Source: Prorocentrum cordatum (taxonomy: Eukaryota; Sar; Dinophyceae; Prorocentrales; Prorocentraceae). From it: DNA of 64,000 nt. The notes below the pieces were generated by a model. That model made no database searches. It saw only the letters and a program-made list of their open reading frames with translations, and was not told where the DNA came from. Below are positions 40,385 to 50,649 of the stretch, one piece after another. The DNA lies in assembly GCA_963575745.1 (NCBI GenBank), contig CAUYUJ010014360.1, forward strand, positions 277,028 through 341,027, written 5' to 3'. The translations under genes and the position numbers were made by a program. How positions within the stretch are numbered: the first letter of the stretch is position 1; each line of letters begins with the position of its first letter.

Positions 40385-40545
40385 TATGCTCAAGGGGCCC
40401 AGGGACACACAAGTAAATACACACAAATCCCAGGCTTCCCCCATATTTTCTGGGTTTTTGTCTTCCTCCCCAGTGCCCATATCTTCCCATATTTTCCTGG
40501 GAATCGACGATTAATTGTCTGTGTGTTTTTCCCCTCCTGATGTGC
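40385..40545. mobile_element. TCAAGGGGCCC inverted-repeat element, family D copy 3
   Basis: Body 40390-40540 (151 bp) starts TCAAGGGGCCCAGGGACACA and ends CCCCTCCTGA. TATGC (40385-40389) and TGTGC (40541-40545) are the probable target duplication. Interior ATCGACGATTAATTGTC matches copy 2. Confidence 0.85.
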
Positions 40546-40779
40546 ACTGAACACCTCCCTCGCTTCCCCTTTCTCGGTCTTGCGCAGCTGTTCGACAAGC
40601 CTGGGATCCCAGTAGAACCTTGCCGGCCTGACGACGGGATCCCGCCCATGGGGCATTGTGGCGCACGGGTTCACCACGCATAGAGGAGAACTGTTCAGCC
40701 AACCTGATCGGACAAGCACGGGAAGCGCCGCTCTAGTCACGTGGGCTCATTGCGCGAAGGAAAAGAAAAAGGACGGCGA

Positions 40780-40940
40780 GGGCGACGAGAGGGCGATGAC
40801 GAGGACGACGTGGAGAACGTGAGGATAGCGAGGAGGAGCATGAGGACAACGAGGAGGAAGAGAAGCACAAGGACGAGGACGAAGAGAACGAGGGCGAGTA
40901 CGAGGAGGAATGCGGAGGACGATGACGACGACGACGACGA

Positions 40941-40987
<47 letters not shown>

Positions 40988-40990
40988 GAG
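40780..40990. repeat. (GAC/GAGGAC)n tract
   Basis: GACGAGGACGACG words passing into perfect GAC/GAT triplets at 40918-40985. Open frames encode only Asp/Glu/Arg runs. Confidence 0.9.
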
Positions 40991-41039
40991 GACAGTAAGA
41001 GGCAAGTGGAGAAGGATGTTGAATCATGAGAGGGTCCTG

Positions 41040-41430
41040 GTGACCCTATCGGGCTACCCTGGGGGCTCCTGGCGCCGCGCGGGTTGTTTTGGGGCCTGTT
41101 GGGGGCTCCTTGGGAGCATCTTGGGTCCTTCTGTGGGCTTCTGGGGTCTTCTTGGGCTGTCTGGGCGCGTCGGGGGGTTCTTTGGGAGCTTTCTTGGGCC
41201 GCCTCGGCGCCATCCTGGGCCGTCGTGGGGCTTTCTTGGGCCGTTTGGGGGGCTCTAGGGGCGCCCCGCGGAAGTCTCTTGGGGCCCTCTTGGCCCGTCT
41301 TGGGCCGTGCTGGTGCTCTTGTGAGCTGCCTGTTTGCCGCCTAGACCGCTCTTGGAGGTCTCTCGGGGACTTCTTGGGGCGCTCTCGGGCGCTCCTGAGG
41401 CCCTCCAGGGCTTCTTTTGGGCCGCTGGAG
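41040..41430. repeat. Degenerate GGGCTTTCTTGGGCCG array
   Basis: GGGGCTCCTTGGGAGC, TTCTTGGGCCGTTTGGGG and GCCCTCTTGGCCCG words. Same family and orientation as 34560-35165. Confidence 0.8.
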
Positions 41431-41699
41431 AGCCCTCTAGGAGCGATTCGAATCCCTTCCGGGGCCGATTGTTCGAGGACGTCTTGAACGAAACGGCCAT
41501 TTCTCAACAACCTGACCGGACAAGAACGGGAAGCGTCGCTGTTGTCCACTAGGTATGTGAAATATGCTCTTTTGTTGGTCTGCCGCGCAGACATGTCGTG
41601 GCGTGCGTGCGTTTGCGAATGCGTGCGCGGTGGTCTGCGGCACTGCTGAATTATGCCGTGCTGCTCTGCCGTGCTCCTGCGGTCTGCGTGAACGTATGT

Positions 41700-41800
41700 T
41701 GGCTCTGTGTGTGTGTGTGTGAGTGTGTGTGCGTGTATGTATATGTGTGTGCGTGTGCGTGTGCGTGGGTGTGTGCCAGTGTGCGTGTGCCTACGTGCGT
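41700..41800. repeat. (GT)n-rich stretch
   Basis: GTGTGTGTGTGTGAGTGTG with GCGTGTGC variants. Confidence 0.9.
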
Positions 41801-41839
41801 GTGCCTGTTGGTGCGGCTGTGTGAATTCGGTGTGCTCTG

Positions 41840-42264
41840 CCGTGCTCCTGCGTGTTCTGCCGTGCTCCTGTGTGTTCTGTCATGATCCTGTGTATTCTGC
41901 CATGGTCCTGCTCTGCCGTGCTTCTATGTGTTCTGCCGTGCTCCTGTGTGTACTGTCGTGCTGCTTGCTGCTTGTTCTGCCGTGCTCCTATGTGTTTTGT
42001 GTAATCCGCCGCGCTCCTGTGTGTTCTGCCATGCTCCTGTGTGTTCTGCCGTGCTCCTATGTACTCTGTGTGTTATGCCGTGCTCCTCGTGATCCTGCGT
42101 GTTCTGCCGTGCTCCTATGTGTTCTGCCGTCAATTCTGCCGTGCACATGTGTGTTCTGCCGTGCTCCTGTGTGTACTGCCGTGCTGCTATGTGTTCTGCC
42201 GCGCTCCTGCTTGTTTTGCCGTGCTCCTATGTGTTTTGTGTGTTCTGTCGTGTTCCTGCGAATT
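41840..42264. repeat. TGTTCTGCCGTGCTCC minisatellite, left block
   Basis: Units of 22-24 bp: TGTTCTGCCGTGCTCCTGTG with TATGTG and TGCTTG variants, about 18 copies. Continues on the far side of the retrocopy at 43664, same orientation, so one array was split. Confidence 0.9.
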
Positions 42265-42455
42265 AAAGTTAAAGTTAAAGACGGGGCCTTCAAGGCAAGC
42301 GGTGGCCAGAACGCAGACAGAGGAGGCCGCCTTGGGCCCCCTCCCAGACACGTGCAGCACAGACAGAAGGCGAATCCTCTGGTATATACTACACAAGACA
42401 CTCGCAACTGCACTGATCCATTCACCCACTGCGTGTTCTGCGGGGCCTATACGAG

Positions 42456-43598
42456 TTACAGTCCTCCGCACAACCTGAGAAGGCGATCGATCTCTCTGGC
42501 GCGCTCAACAGACATCCCAGGCGGAAGGGCTTCAACCAGACGAGGCCCGACCGCGAACCTCGCCCTATGATGCAGCGGCCTCCGCGTGGGAGGAATCCTG
42601 AGGCCAAAGGAGCCGCCCTGGACCAAGTGCATGAGGTCAACGGCCTTTGCGTGGCGCGTCCAGGCGGGGCCCAGAAACCCTGGCGCGCTCCCCCGCCGAA
42701 GAATACCACGCAGGCCCGAGCAGCTCCCAATCTCGAAAACTTGCGGGGCATCTGCAAAGCGGACTCTCCGCGCCCGCAGCGCGCCGCCCGCAGCCTCGGG
42801 GACGGCGTCCTCGTCCAGCGAAGGCTCCAGCCAGGCTCTGGCGACTGCCGCGCGCGCCAGCCGCCAGCCAGGGGCGCGACGAGATGCCCCACTGCCAGGC
42901 TGCGAAACTGGCACGGCGCCCTGCGGCGGGCCCGCGGCCCCACTCACCCCCTCAGAGCCGTCGACCAGGGCGAGGGGGGCGCCCCTGGTCGGAAACTCAG
43001 CAGCAGCCGCCTCGCCACACGGAGAGTCCTCGTCGCCGTGATCCTCGAACACCTCCTCCGCAAAGAGCTGCGGCGGGGAGCGCGACGACTAGCACGTCGC
43101 GCCGCGCGTGCAGAGGCGGCCGCAGCCGTCCAGCGGCACCCAGCAGCCCGAGCTCGGGACGAAAGGGGGCGCGTCACGACGGAGCCCGCTCTCGGCCTCG
43201 AGGGGCGGGGGGCCCTGCAACAGCATGTGAGCCGCGGGCTGGGTGTCCGCCCTCCTCGCCTCGAGCCTACGCGCGTGCTTCCGGGCCCTGCGCAGTTCGG
43301 CATGGCCAGCTGAGACCAGAGACGCGCCGCAGGGCCCCTCGGAGTGGAGCGCCACGTTGCGCCGCAGGATGTCCAGCGCCTCAGGCCGCTCGCCCGCGAG
43401 GAGGGACGCGAGGGCAGGAAGAATACAGGCGACCCTCTCCGCAACCTCCGCGTCGCCGAAGAGGTGCAGCAGCGCAGACTCGAAGGCGAGAGCCTTGCGG
43501 TCAGCGGCCTCCGGCCTGTTCTTCAGCTTGAAAACGAGCCGGTCGGCGGACGCGCGCGCGCCGGCTACCCCGCGGAGGGGCTCTCCCGCAGCCGCCAT
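42456..43598 (-). pseudogene. Intronless retrocopied reading frame, one in-frame stop, function unknown
   Basis: ATG at 43598-43596, 28 nt after the older leader relic, opens MAAAGEPLRGVAGARASADR. The frame runs 380 codons to a stop at 42456-42458 with one interruption, TAG at 43089-43091 (codon 170). N-terminal part is helical (EALDILRRNVALHSEG). The C-terminal part holds RVRFADAPQVFEI near residue 278, an RVxF-like pattern of the kind seen in protein phosphatase 1 partners; that reading is inference. C-terminus ends REIDRLLRLCGGL. About 190 nt of 3' untranslated sequence follow. Readthrough, or a stop gained after retrocopying, are both possible. Confidence 0.75.
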
Positions 43599-43626
43599 GC
43601 CGAGCTCAGGGGGCCCCGCGTGGAGC

Positions 43627-43641
43627 CTTGAGCCAGCATGG
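43627..43641 (-). other. Older, truncated DinoSL relic
   Basis: CCATGCTGGCTCAAG follows the complete DinoSL directly. It matches the last 15 nt of the leader with two changes (TT to GC). A second, decayed leader implies the transcript had already been retrocopied and trans-spliced once before. Confidence 0.88.
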
Positions 43642-43663
43642 CTTGAGCCAAAATGGCTACGGA
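43642..43663 (-). other. Complete DinoSL relic
   Basis: All 22 positions match the dinoflagellate spliced leader (first base T, allowed by the consensus D); core CCATTTTGGCTCAAG. It abuts the target-site duplication with no extra base. No GT donor follows, so this is a cDNA relic, not an SL RNA gene. Confidence 0.97.
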
Positions 43664-44085
43664 TGTGTTCCTGTGAATTCTGCCATGCCCTTGCGTGTTC
43701 TGCCGCGCTCCGGCTTGTTCTGCCATGCTCTGCCGTGCTCCTTCTGCTCCTGTGTTCTGCCGTGCTCCTGCGTGTTCTGCCGTGATCCTATGTGTTCTGC
43801 CGTGTTCCTGTGTGTTCTGTGTGTTATGCCGTGCACCTGCGTGTTCTGCCGTGCTCCTGTCTGTTCTGCCGTGCTCCTGTATGTTCAGTGTGTTCTGCCG
43901 TGCTCCCCGTTCTCCTGTGTGTTCTGCCGTGTTCCTGTACGTTCTGGTGCGCTCCTGTTTGTTCTGCCGTGCTCCTGTGTGTTCTTTTTATTATGCTGTG
44001 CACCTGTGTGTTCTGCCGTGTTCATGCATGTTCTGTCGTGCTCCCGCGCGTTCTGCCGTGCTTATGTGTGCTGGTCTGCGGTAGT
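43664..44085. repeat. TGTTCTGCCGTGCTCC minisatellite, right block
   Basis: Same 22-24 bp units and orientation as 41840-42264, about 17 copies, with CCCCGTTCTCC and TTTTATTATGC variants. Confidence 0.9.
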
Positions 44086-44089
44086 CCTG

Positions 44090-45015
44090 CCCATTTTCAC
44101 AAGATGTCCCCGGCGAAAAGCTCAGTTTTAACACGTGTGGCCTTACATCCACCTTTTCAACATTTCATGTGTTCGAAGCTGTCTCACGCGATCGCACCAT
44201 TTCTATCGGTTGGTTAAATTCGCGACCTTCATTTTCTGGTGGATGTCTCGGGCGAAACGCTTGTTTCTGTTAAAGACGATGTTGCGGACAACTTGTGTTT
44301 GTGAGGATGTCTCCGGCGAAATCCACATTTTGAGGAATATCGAGGGCGCTCTTGGGGTCATATTGAGCCTCGTTTGGGGCTCGTTTGAGGCAGTCTCGAT
44401 GCCATCAAACATGATGCCAGTGCGACGTCACACACATCTCTTTTTGATGCGGTCCCTAGCGACATCGCCATGTTTTAAAAGCCTGGCTTGAACCGTTTGG
44501 AAGCCTTTTGAATAGCCATTCCAAGACGATGTTATAACACCCAGTTTTAAAACGATGCTGTTGTAGGCCTTCATTTGTTTGAGGACTTCCCTGGCGGAAG
44601 CGTCATTTTCGGCAGTCTTCAGGGCGCTCTTTGAGCCATCTTGGTGTCCTTTTTGGGCTGGCTCTATTGAAGCACTTCAAGAACGATGTCGAAGTGATGT
44701 TGAACACATCTCAGTGTGTTGAGGATATCCCCAAATAGCTGCAACTTTTCGGCCGTGTTATTTTTTCTGGTCCGCCGTGCTGCCGATCATGTCTGAGGAC
44801 GCCCCTAGTGAAAGCGTAGTTTTCAACAGAAGAGGTAGGAACAAACCCAGTCGACATCTCATGCTGGCTACTTCTCAAGCAAAACGCCAATGTTCTCATA
44901 TTCGTGAATTGCGCAGCGATGGGGTTGTCGAGGAAGTCTCCAGTGAAACGCTGCTATTTTGTTAAACGCGATGTCGCGAATCTATCATTTGTTGTGAGGA
45001 TGCCCTCAGGCGAAA
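44090..45015. repeat. Degenerate GAGGATGTCTCCGGCGAAA repeats
   Basis: Modules near 44103, 44241, 44303, 44580, 44719, 44793, 44929 and 44997 share GAGGA(T/A)GTCTCCGGCGAAA-like text, often followed by GTTTTGTTAAACGCGATG-like text. Spacing 60-280 bp. Related cores occur at 4790-5205, 6765-7150 and 52640-53725. Bases 45016-45289 hold the downstream flank of the LINE and no other feature. Confidence 0.65.
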
Positions 45016-45301
45016 TCGCTGTTTGGGGGGGGGTCCGCTAACGAACGATCGCGTGCGATCCGCCACCACATACTAGTGCGATGTTTTAAATATGTTGCAT
45101 ATTCAGCCACAACGTCCAGCTCGCTTCTCGCACCTCGAAGACGTCAGCACAAAGCGAAACATGGTGAGCCCAACCCGTCACGAACAATCAAAAACGACAG
45201 CGCGGCAGCATGCTATAGAGACAGGCTGGCACGCAGTGCAAGATAGGAGACTCACCGAGGGGGTCTGCCCAGCATTTGTTTCAAGATCACTTCTTCTTTC
45301 C

Positions 45302-45955
45302 CTATGCCTTGGCCTGTGGCTTGAATGCCAGTTCCTCGACTTGTTTGGCGGCCTTGGATCGAGGAGCACGATCGCCCTCGATCTGAATGCCTGCCAGCTT
45401 CCGCCACTTCGACGCCGTGCGGAGGGCGCGAATGGATTCGATCAGCTCTCGGTGGCGGTCGGCCGCTAAGATCCATCGGACCTTGCCCTCATTCTCGCTG
45501 TTCCGGCATTCCACGACGAAGCAGCGCGACGCCTGGAACGAGTGCTTCTTGGGGGCCTTCTCGCTGGCAGCGATCACCGCCGTCGAGGCCATCAGGACCT
45601 GCTGCTGTTCCCCTTCGGTCATGTCCTCCTCCAGTGCGGCTCCGTGCTCTCGAAGTGCCAACTGTAGGTGGTGCAGAACCGCGCGAAACAGTGCGTCGGG
45701 GCGTTTGCCCTGTGGGTGCCCCTTGTGCACCTCGTCTGCCTCCGCTGCCGCTGCCTTGGCGGTCTTGGCCTCGGAATCGTGAGACTCCATCGCGCAGTCC
45801 ATGCTCAGCTTCATCCTGGCCTTGCTCTCGAGTTCTAGGACCACGTTGTTGTCGCGGTAGGTGGCGCGGTGACTGTCCTCGTGTTGGAGAACGAGTTTGG
45901 CCATCTCTTTCAGCAACGCCCTCTGTGCTGGACATGGGCGGGCCTGAGTCCCCAC
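45302..45955 (-). pseudogene. LINE copy 1: C-terminal domain
   Basis: Reads QHEDSHRATYRDNNVVLELE, later KKHSFQASRCFVVECR and RHRELIESIRALRTASKWRK, ending KQVEELAFKPQAKA. The FQASRC...RHR-x-LIES-I...ASKW block is repeated in LINE copy 2 at 50709-50880, which confirms it as part of the element. Confidence 0.7.
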
Positions 45956-46698
45956 CGCCGTTCGCCTCCGTGCCCTCGGACCTCCGTCGTTTGGCTGGCT
46001 TGGCTAGAGCTCCCCCGGACGCTTACTGGAACATCGGGAGGCAGGCCGAGCGGTGGGGACGGTGGTGGGGGTTTAGGTTGGTCACCCGAGTCAGTTTGAG
46101 CATTGACTGCGGCGGCAACGCGGCAATGACCCCGCACATGTTTCTTGAGGGAGTCAATTCTTGTGGACTGGGCCCCGCACCTGGCCCGCTGCAGCGAGGG
46201 GGTCTGCATCGGGGCCACTCCCGTCATATGCTCATGATGTTGACGTCCTAAGTGAATGTTGAGAGCGCGGCTGTTCTGGAACTCGAGAGTGCACATGTGG
46301 CATCTATGACGAACCTCATCAGAACCTCCCACAACAACATGATCTCCATCTCCTCCGGCACCTTCTCCACCCACGGACCCCCCTGGGACGGCCGCGCGAT
46401 AGTGTTTACGTCGATCTTCAACCGTAGAATTGAAATTGCGAACCGCAGCTCGCCGCGCCATGGGGGGCCCGATGAACCAGCGGAAAAGGCCGGGGGACAG
46501 CGATTCCAAGAAGACAGGCTGACATCTGATTTCTGGCGAAAGGGCAACGCGCAGGCGCGCCAGGTCAGTAGGCAACTGTCGTTGGCGGTCGGTCGCTCCG
46601 CCCGCCCGCTCAAAGGATGAAGTGCCCAGCAAACGCGTTCTTACGGCTACCGGGGCATCGGAAGGGGCAGCCGTAGGCTCGTTGACGGGTGGGAGCAT
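45910..46698 (-). pseudogene. LINE copy 1: zinc-finger region
   Basis: HRCHMCTLEFQNSRALNIHL then GRQHH gives a C-x2-C-x12-H-x4-H finger (about 46233-46303). A second, incomplete finger is CGAQSTRIDSLKKHVRGHC. Such fingers after the reverse transcriptase are common in LINE ORF2 proteins and may bind RNA or target DNA. Confidence 0.7.
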
Positions 46699-48328
46699 GC
46701 CACGCCGCCGCCAAGACGAGGGCAGCGCAAATCAGACTGGATAGTGTGCACTTTGAGGCGACGGCGCACCTCCTCATTCGTAGTCGCCGTCATGTGTACC
46801 CGGAGCTTCGCCGCGCTGCGGAGCTTCGTGGCCTGCCGCCGTTCCAGGTGGGTCAGGGCCCCATCGCTCAGGATACACGCCTCCAATCCGGACAGAGCGA
46901 TCGCACGGGCCAATGTCAGCCACAGTGGGGCGCGAAATTGGATAGGAATGAAACCGTTGCGAAAGACTTTGGGGGCGTGGTGAGCGTGGGCAGCGCTGGC
47001 CTTCCGCGCGCGGACCTCCGCCGTCGCGCCGCTCCGGCCAGTGGCTGAAATCTGGAGTCCCCAGTGCTGTGCCGCATCCAGTGGGTGAAGAGGGCGTCCG
47101 TCACACATTGCACGAATCGATCGTGTAGCGGTGTCCTTGTTAAGACGGCGAAGACCACGTTCAGTGGCCACTGCGATGACTTCTGTCTTAGGCACATTCA
47201 CGTGGTAGTCCTTGTCCCTCAGCACGTGCGCGACGAAGGCAGCGAAATCGGCGACCTCCGTCCAGCGCTCGAAGATAGCAAACGCACTCAAGTCATCAAC
47301 GAAGCACGCGCGGGATTCATCTAGGCACGCGGTGACGTCCTCTAAATCCAGGGTAGCCGTAATAGATGGGATGGCGCGCTCATCCTAGGCAGCGCGTAGC
47401 GCCGTGAGCACAACATTGCGCGCCATGATGAAGAGGATCGGCCCATGGACCGACCCCTGGCGAACGCCCAACTGAACTGCCAACTTCGCCACCATTTTAT
47501 TTGATTTCGGGCCATTAAACCAGTGGCAAGTGGCGTTGTATAGTTCAGGGCACAGGAAAGAGATAACCCAGCAGACTCGACCAGGCGGTGCACCTCAGCC
47601 CAGATGGCATCCCTGGGGGGAAGGTCGAAGGCCTTCTCCAGGTCAGCCAGGACGCCCACCATGATCTTACTCTTCTTAGCGTGTCTGGCCCCGATCTGGA
47701 AACGGCGAAAGATGTCCTCTATCATCGCAGTGGCATATCTAGCGGCGCGCTTCGCCGTAGTCCCGAGCTGGGCGGGCTCTATTCTGGAGGTAGCCAGTCC
47801 AGTGAAAGGCCGAGCCATGAGCTTGGATACGCCCTTGCCGAGATGGTCGAAGATGTTCAGTGTCCTGTTGTGATCACGGGCGTTGGTGCCGTCACCTTCG
47901 GGCTTGCGTAGCTGCGCAGTGGCCCCATCTTTGAACTGCGCGGGAATCGCGGCGCTGTTGGCAATGCCCGTGATCAACGCCTGCGCCGCAGTAGTAGCTT
48001 GAGGGCCCGTCATCTTCCAGAGCTCCGCCACCGCACCGCGAGGTCGGGGGTGCCCACCTGGCTGCGTGTCTATGGAGGGGGTGGGGGGTGGGGGGTGGGC
48101 GGCCTTATGGCTGGGCAAGAGGCCGATAATTTGTTACACTTCGTGGGCGGTGAAGTGGCGCAGATGCTGGAGTGGTTGGGCGTCCGATGTCGTCGGTGGT
48201 GGCGCTGCTGGTGGCGGGCGTGAGGTGAATGGGATCTCGTCGCGCTTGAAGATGTTCATCAGCGCCTGCTTGCGTACCTGAGTCTCTATAGTCGCGCCCA
48301 TGCAAGGTATGCCGTCGGGTCCCGCCAC
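46647..48328 (-). pseudogene. LINE copy 1: reverse transcriptase region
   Basis: AGPDGIPCMG (48320s), GVLADLEKAFDLPPRDAIW (motif A with its Asp), VRQGSVHGPILFIMARN (motif B, other phase, near 47455) and ACFVDDLSAF (motif C, F-V-D-D, near 47305) appear in order. Stops occur at about 48134 and 47385, and a frameshift lies near 47500. The thumb region LRDKDYHVNVPKTEVIAVA follows. Confidence 0.8.
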
Positions 48329-49983
48329 TGTAACAGACGCTGGTGACGGTTTGGGGGCGATCCGACTGATTGTCTTGTAGCACTTCCTGGGTCTTTGAGG
48401 CGGGCCGCCGCGGCGGCCTCGTCGGCCAGATCGGTTGCGGCCTGACGTCGTTCAGCGCGGGTGGCACGTTTGGCAGCAAAGGACAAAAGTCGGGCTCTTG
48501 TTTCCGCCGTGAGAAGCGCGCCCGTAAAAACACGTTGGTCGGCGAGCCAGGTGGCCCATCTGATGGCCTCCTGCTTCATTTTGATCATGCGGACCGTGTC
48601 AGCGGAGAAGGCAGAGAACTGGCGCTCCGTCTTGGGCGCGAGAAAGTCGCCAGCGGCAGAGGCCGCCGCCAGCTCCAGGAAGTCGTGGTAATCGGTCGGA
48701 GAGGTCTGCGCGAATTCCCGGTCCAGGGAGGTGATGGCATGGTGCGCGCGGTCCTGGAATCGCAGGGCGTCGCTGATGCCGGTGGTCACTGGCGCCTCTG
48801 GCTCAGCCGTGGACCAGCGCTGCCACGCCTGTAGGGGGCTCAGTATTTGTTGTCGGTGCCACGTCGGGGTCGGAGTCTTGGGGGGTCTCTCGGCGAAGTG
48901 TCTGCCCGCCCTAACCGAGGCCTCGACGATCATATGGTCCCGAGAAGGGCCCGGGGCCAGCGGGGTCTCTCGAATGGCACTCGCGAAATCCTGGGGGCCC
49001 ATGCTGCGCGGGGTGGCGATGTAGTCGATCCGTGTCTCTCCCTGGCCATCGGGGTTCCGCCATGCACTGCCGCGCCTTGCTCCTAGTCCGAAAGTGTTGA
49101 GGGCACGCGTGCCATATTGGGAGAGGATGTCACGCAGGCGACGTCCACTGTCGGCCCGCTGTGGTCGGCACTTGCTCTGGGAGCTGGCGAGCCCCATTTC
49201 GGGCAATGACGGCGCCGTGCTGCCGTTGCCGCCCGAAGCCAATATCACTGCGCAACGAGAGGGAATGCAGCCCATGGCACGATTCACACTGTCGAAGAAG
49301 TCGTTCTTGTCGCGACGGCATGCTGCGCGGGCAGCCGCTGCGATGGGCCGCGCTCGGGGCTTGTCGGCGGGTGCGTGGCCGCGGGGGACGTGGAAGTTGA
49401 TGCGTGGTTTGCGTTTTTCACGCGTGCCCGCAAGTCGACCCAACTGTCATCTGCGAGTGACTATGATCTCGTTCCGCGAAGCAATCCCCTGGGCAACTGC
49501 AATGGCTGCGCCGTCCTCCAGGGGGCGAGCCGAGGGTGGAGTAGGCGTGATAAGGCAGTCGGGGCTCTCCCACTGGTGCTTGGCGGAGAGCGCGGTGCCC
49601 TGCAGGGCGAGGACGTCGACGCGAGCGGCCGCCGCGTGGCGGGGGACTTCGCCCAGGCGTCCCGGCATGCGCAAAGTCCCGGCGTTGTGAAACCACATCT
49701 TGACATGTCCTGCCGCGGGATACTGCGGGTCGGCGAGGAAAGAGGGGGCGGGGGCGCCGCGCCGCACTGCGCCGCCAGTCTGCGTAGCTTTGTCACTGCG
49801 TCCTGGCCTTCGCGCAGGGCCCCCCTGAATCGCGCTCGCCCTCTGGCGAGCATGGCTCGGCGGGCGCGGTGATGGCTCCTTCTGCTGTGCGCTGGTTCGC
49901 TCCAATCCCCGGCGACTGTCGATGGCGCGGAGCTCCGCGGCGATCGTGCCGTCGCCGAACGCTCGGCCCTCCAGCGCGGGCAA
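48286..49983 (-). pseudogene. LINE copy 1: endonuclease and linker region
   Basis: One phase with a single TGA near 49444-49446. HNAGTLRMPGRL and RVDVLALQGTAL are the start of an endonuclease/exonuclease/phosphatase fold; the catalytic Glu expected in L-x-L-Q-E-T is Gly here. Downstream, RIDYIATP and PSRDHMIVEAS match the conserved R-x-D-Y-I and S-D-H motifs. A helical linker follows. Confidence 0.75.
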
Positions 49984-50240
49984 CTTCGGCTAGCAATGGC
50001 GCGAAGAAGAAGGAGGGAGAAGACGCGCGCCGCCATCAACTGCGCGCGTGCCGCGCGGGGGCCTGCGACCCCGCCGACGCGCGAGAAACGCCGATAATCG
50101 CTCGAGCCAGGGCCTTCGAAGACGCCCCCCGTCATCCGCCAGCGCGGGCGCGCGGCGCAGTCCGTCGCCAAAATAAACATTTGCACCGCCGACGAGCGGT
50201 CCGCGCCAGGGGCGCTCTTTCGAAGACGCAACCCCAACAC

Positions 50241-50649
50241 TTAGGTCTCGCGAGCATTCGCAGAGTCAACCGCAAGGTCGGCCCGCGCGCGCACGCGTCC
50301 GCGGACGCGACGCATGAATCTTACCACCCTCTGGTGGGAAACCCGCGCGTCAGCGCGCTGACCCTCTGGCCACGGGCTGGCGGCGAGCAATGTTTTTCAA
50401 GCGGCGCGGCGCATCGTGCGCAGGAGAAGTATGGCACGGCATAGCAGGCGCCGCCGTTACCAGCAATGCGAAGTCGGCAACGCCCCAGGCCACGCAAAAG
50501 CAGGGCTGCGGGCCGAGCCAAACTCAAAGTCACCAACGCAGCGGGCCAAGAAGGAATGAGGGCGGACGAGGAGGCACAAGCGTTGGAGGAGGAAAAAACG
50601 CAACAACTAAACCAGGCGCCTGCGGCAGGTTTTATCGAATAAATGAGCG
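50241..50649. other. Boundary between the two LINE copies
   Basis: Copy 1 upstream sequence and the copy 2 tail meet here. No independent gene or repeat could be assigned, and the exact junction is not visible by eye. Confidence 0.4.

Larger units (their letters stand above)
42265..43663 (-). mobile_element. DinoSL-tagged retrocopy inserted into a minisatellite
   Basis: A 1399-bp insertion. On the minus strand it begins with the full 22-nt DinoSL (43663-43642) and ends with a CTTTAACTTTAACTTT tail. TGTGTTCCTGTGAATT (43664-43679) and CGTGTTCCTGCGAATT (42249-42264) flank it, 14 of 16 identical; the GAATT part is not in the minisatellite consensus, so this is a target-site duplication. There is no poly(A), but a (TTTAAC)n-like tail. 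It contains the intronless frame at 42456-43598. Retrocopying of SL-capped mRNAs is established in dinoflagellates. Confidence 0.92.
45290..50240 (-). mobile_element. Decayed non-LTR retrotransposon (APE-type LINE), copy 1
   Basis: In minus-strand order: N-terminal region, APE-like endonuclease (49983-48700), linker, reverse transcriptase (48328-46900), zinc fingers (about 46300-46140) and a C-terminal domain ending at a stop near 45302. The phase changes at least four times and there are at least three in-frame stops, so it cannot encode one protein now. A partial second copy lies directly upstream in the same orientation. The 5' limit is uncertain (possibly to about 50440). Confidence 0.85.

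Noticed and set aside
41707-42570. Cys/Val/Leu-rich 287-codon plus-strand frame
   Set aside because: It is the translation of the (GT)n and TGTTCTGCCGTGCTCC repeats, and its end runs into the antisense of the retrocopy.
43627-43663. A genomic SL RNA gene
   Set aside because: The leader is followed by a second leader relic and an ATG frame rather than by a GT donor and an Sm-binding site.
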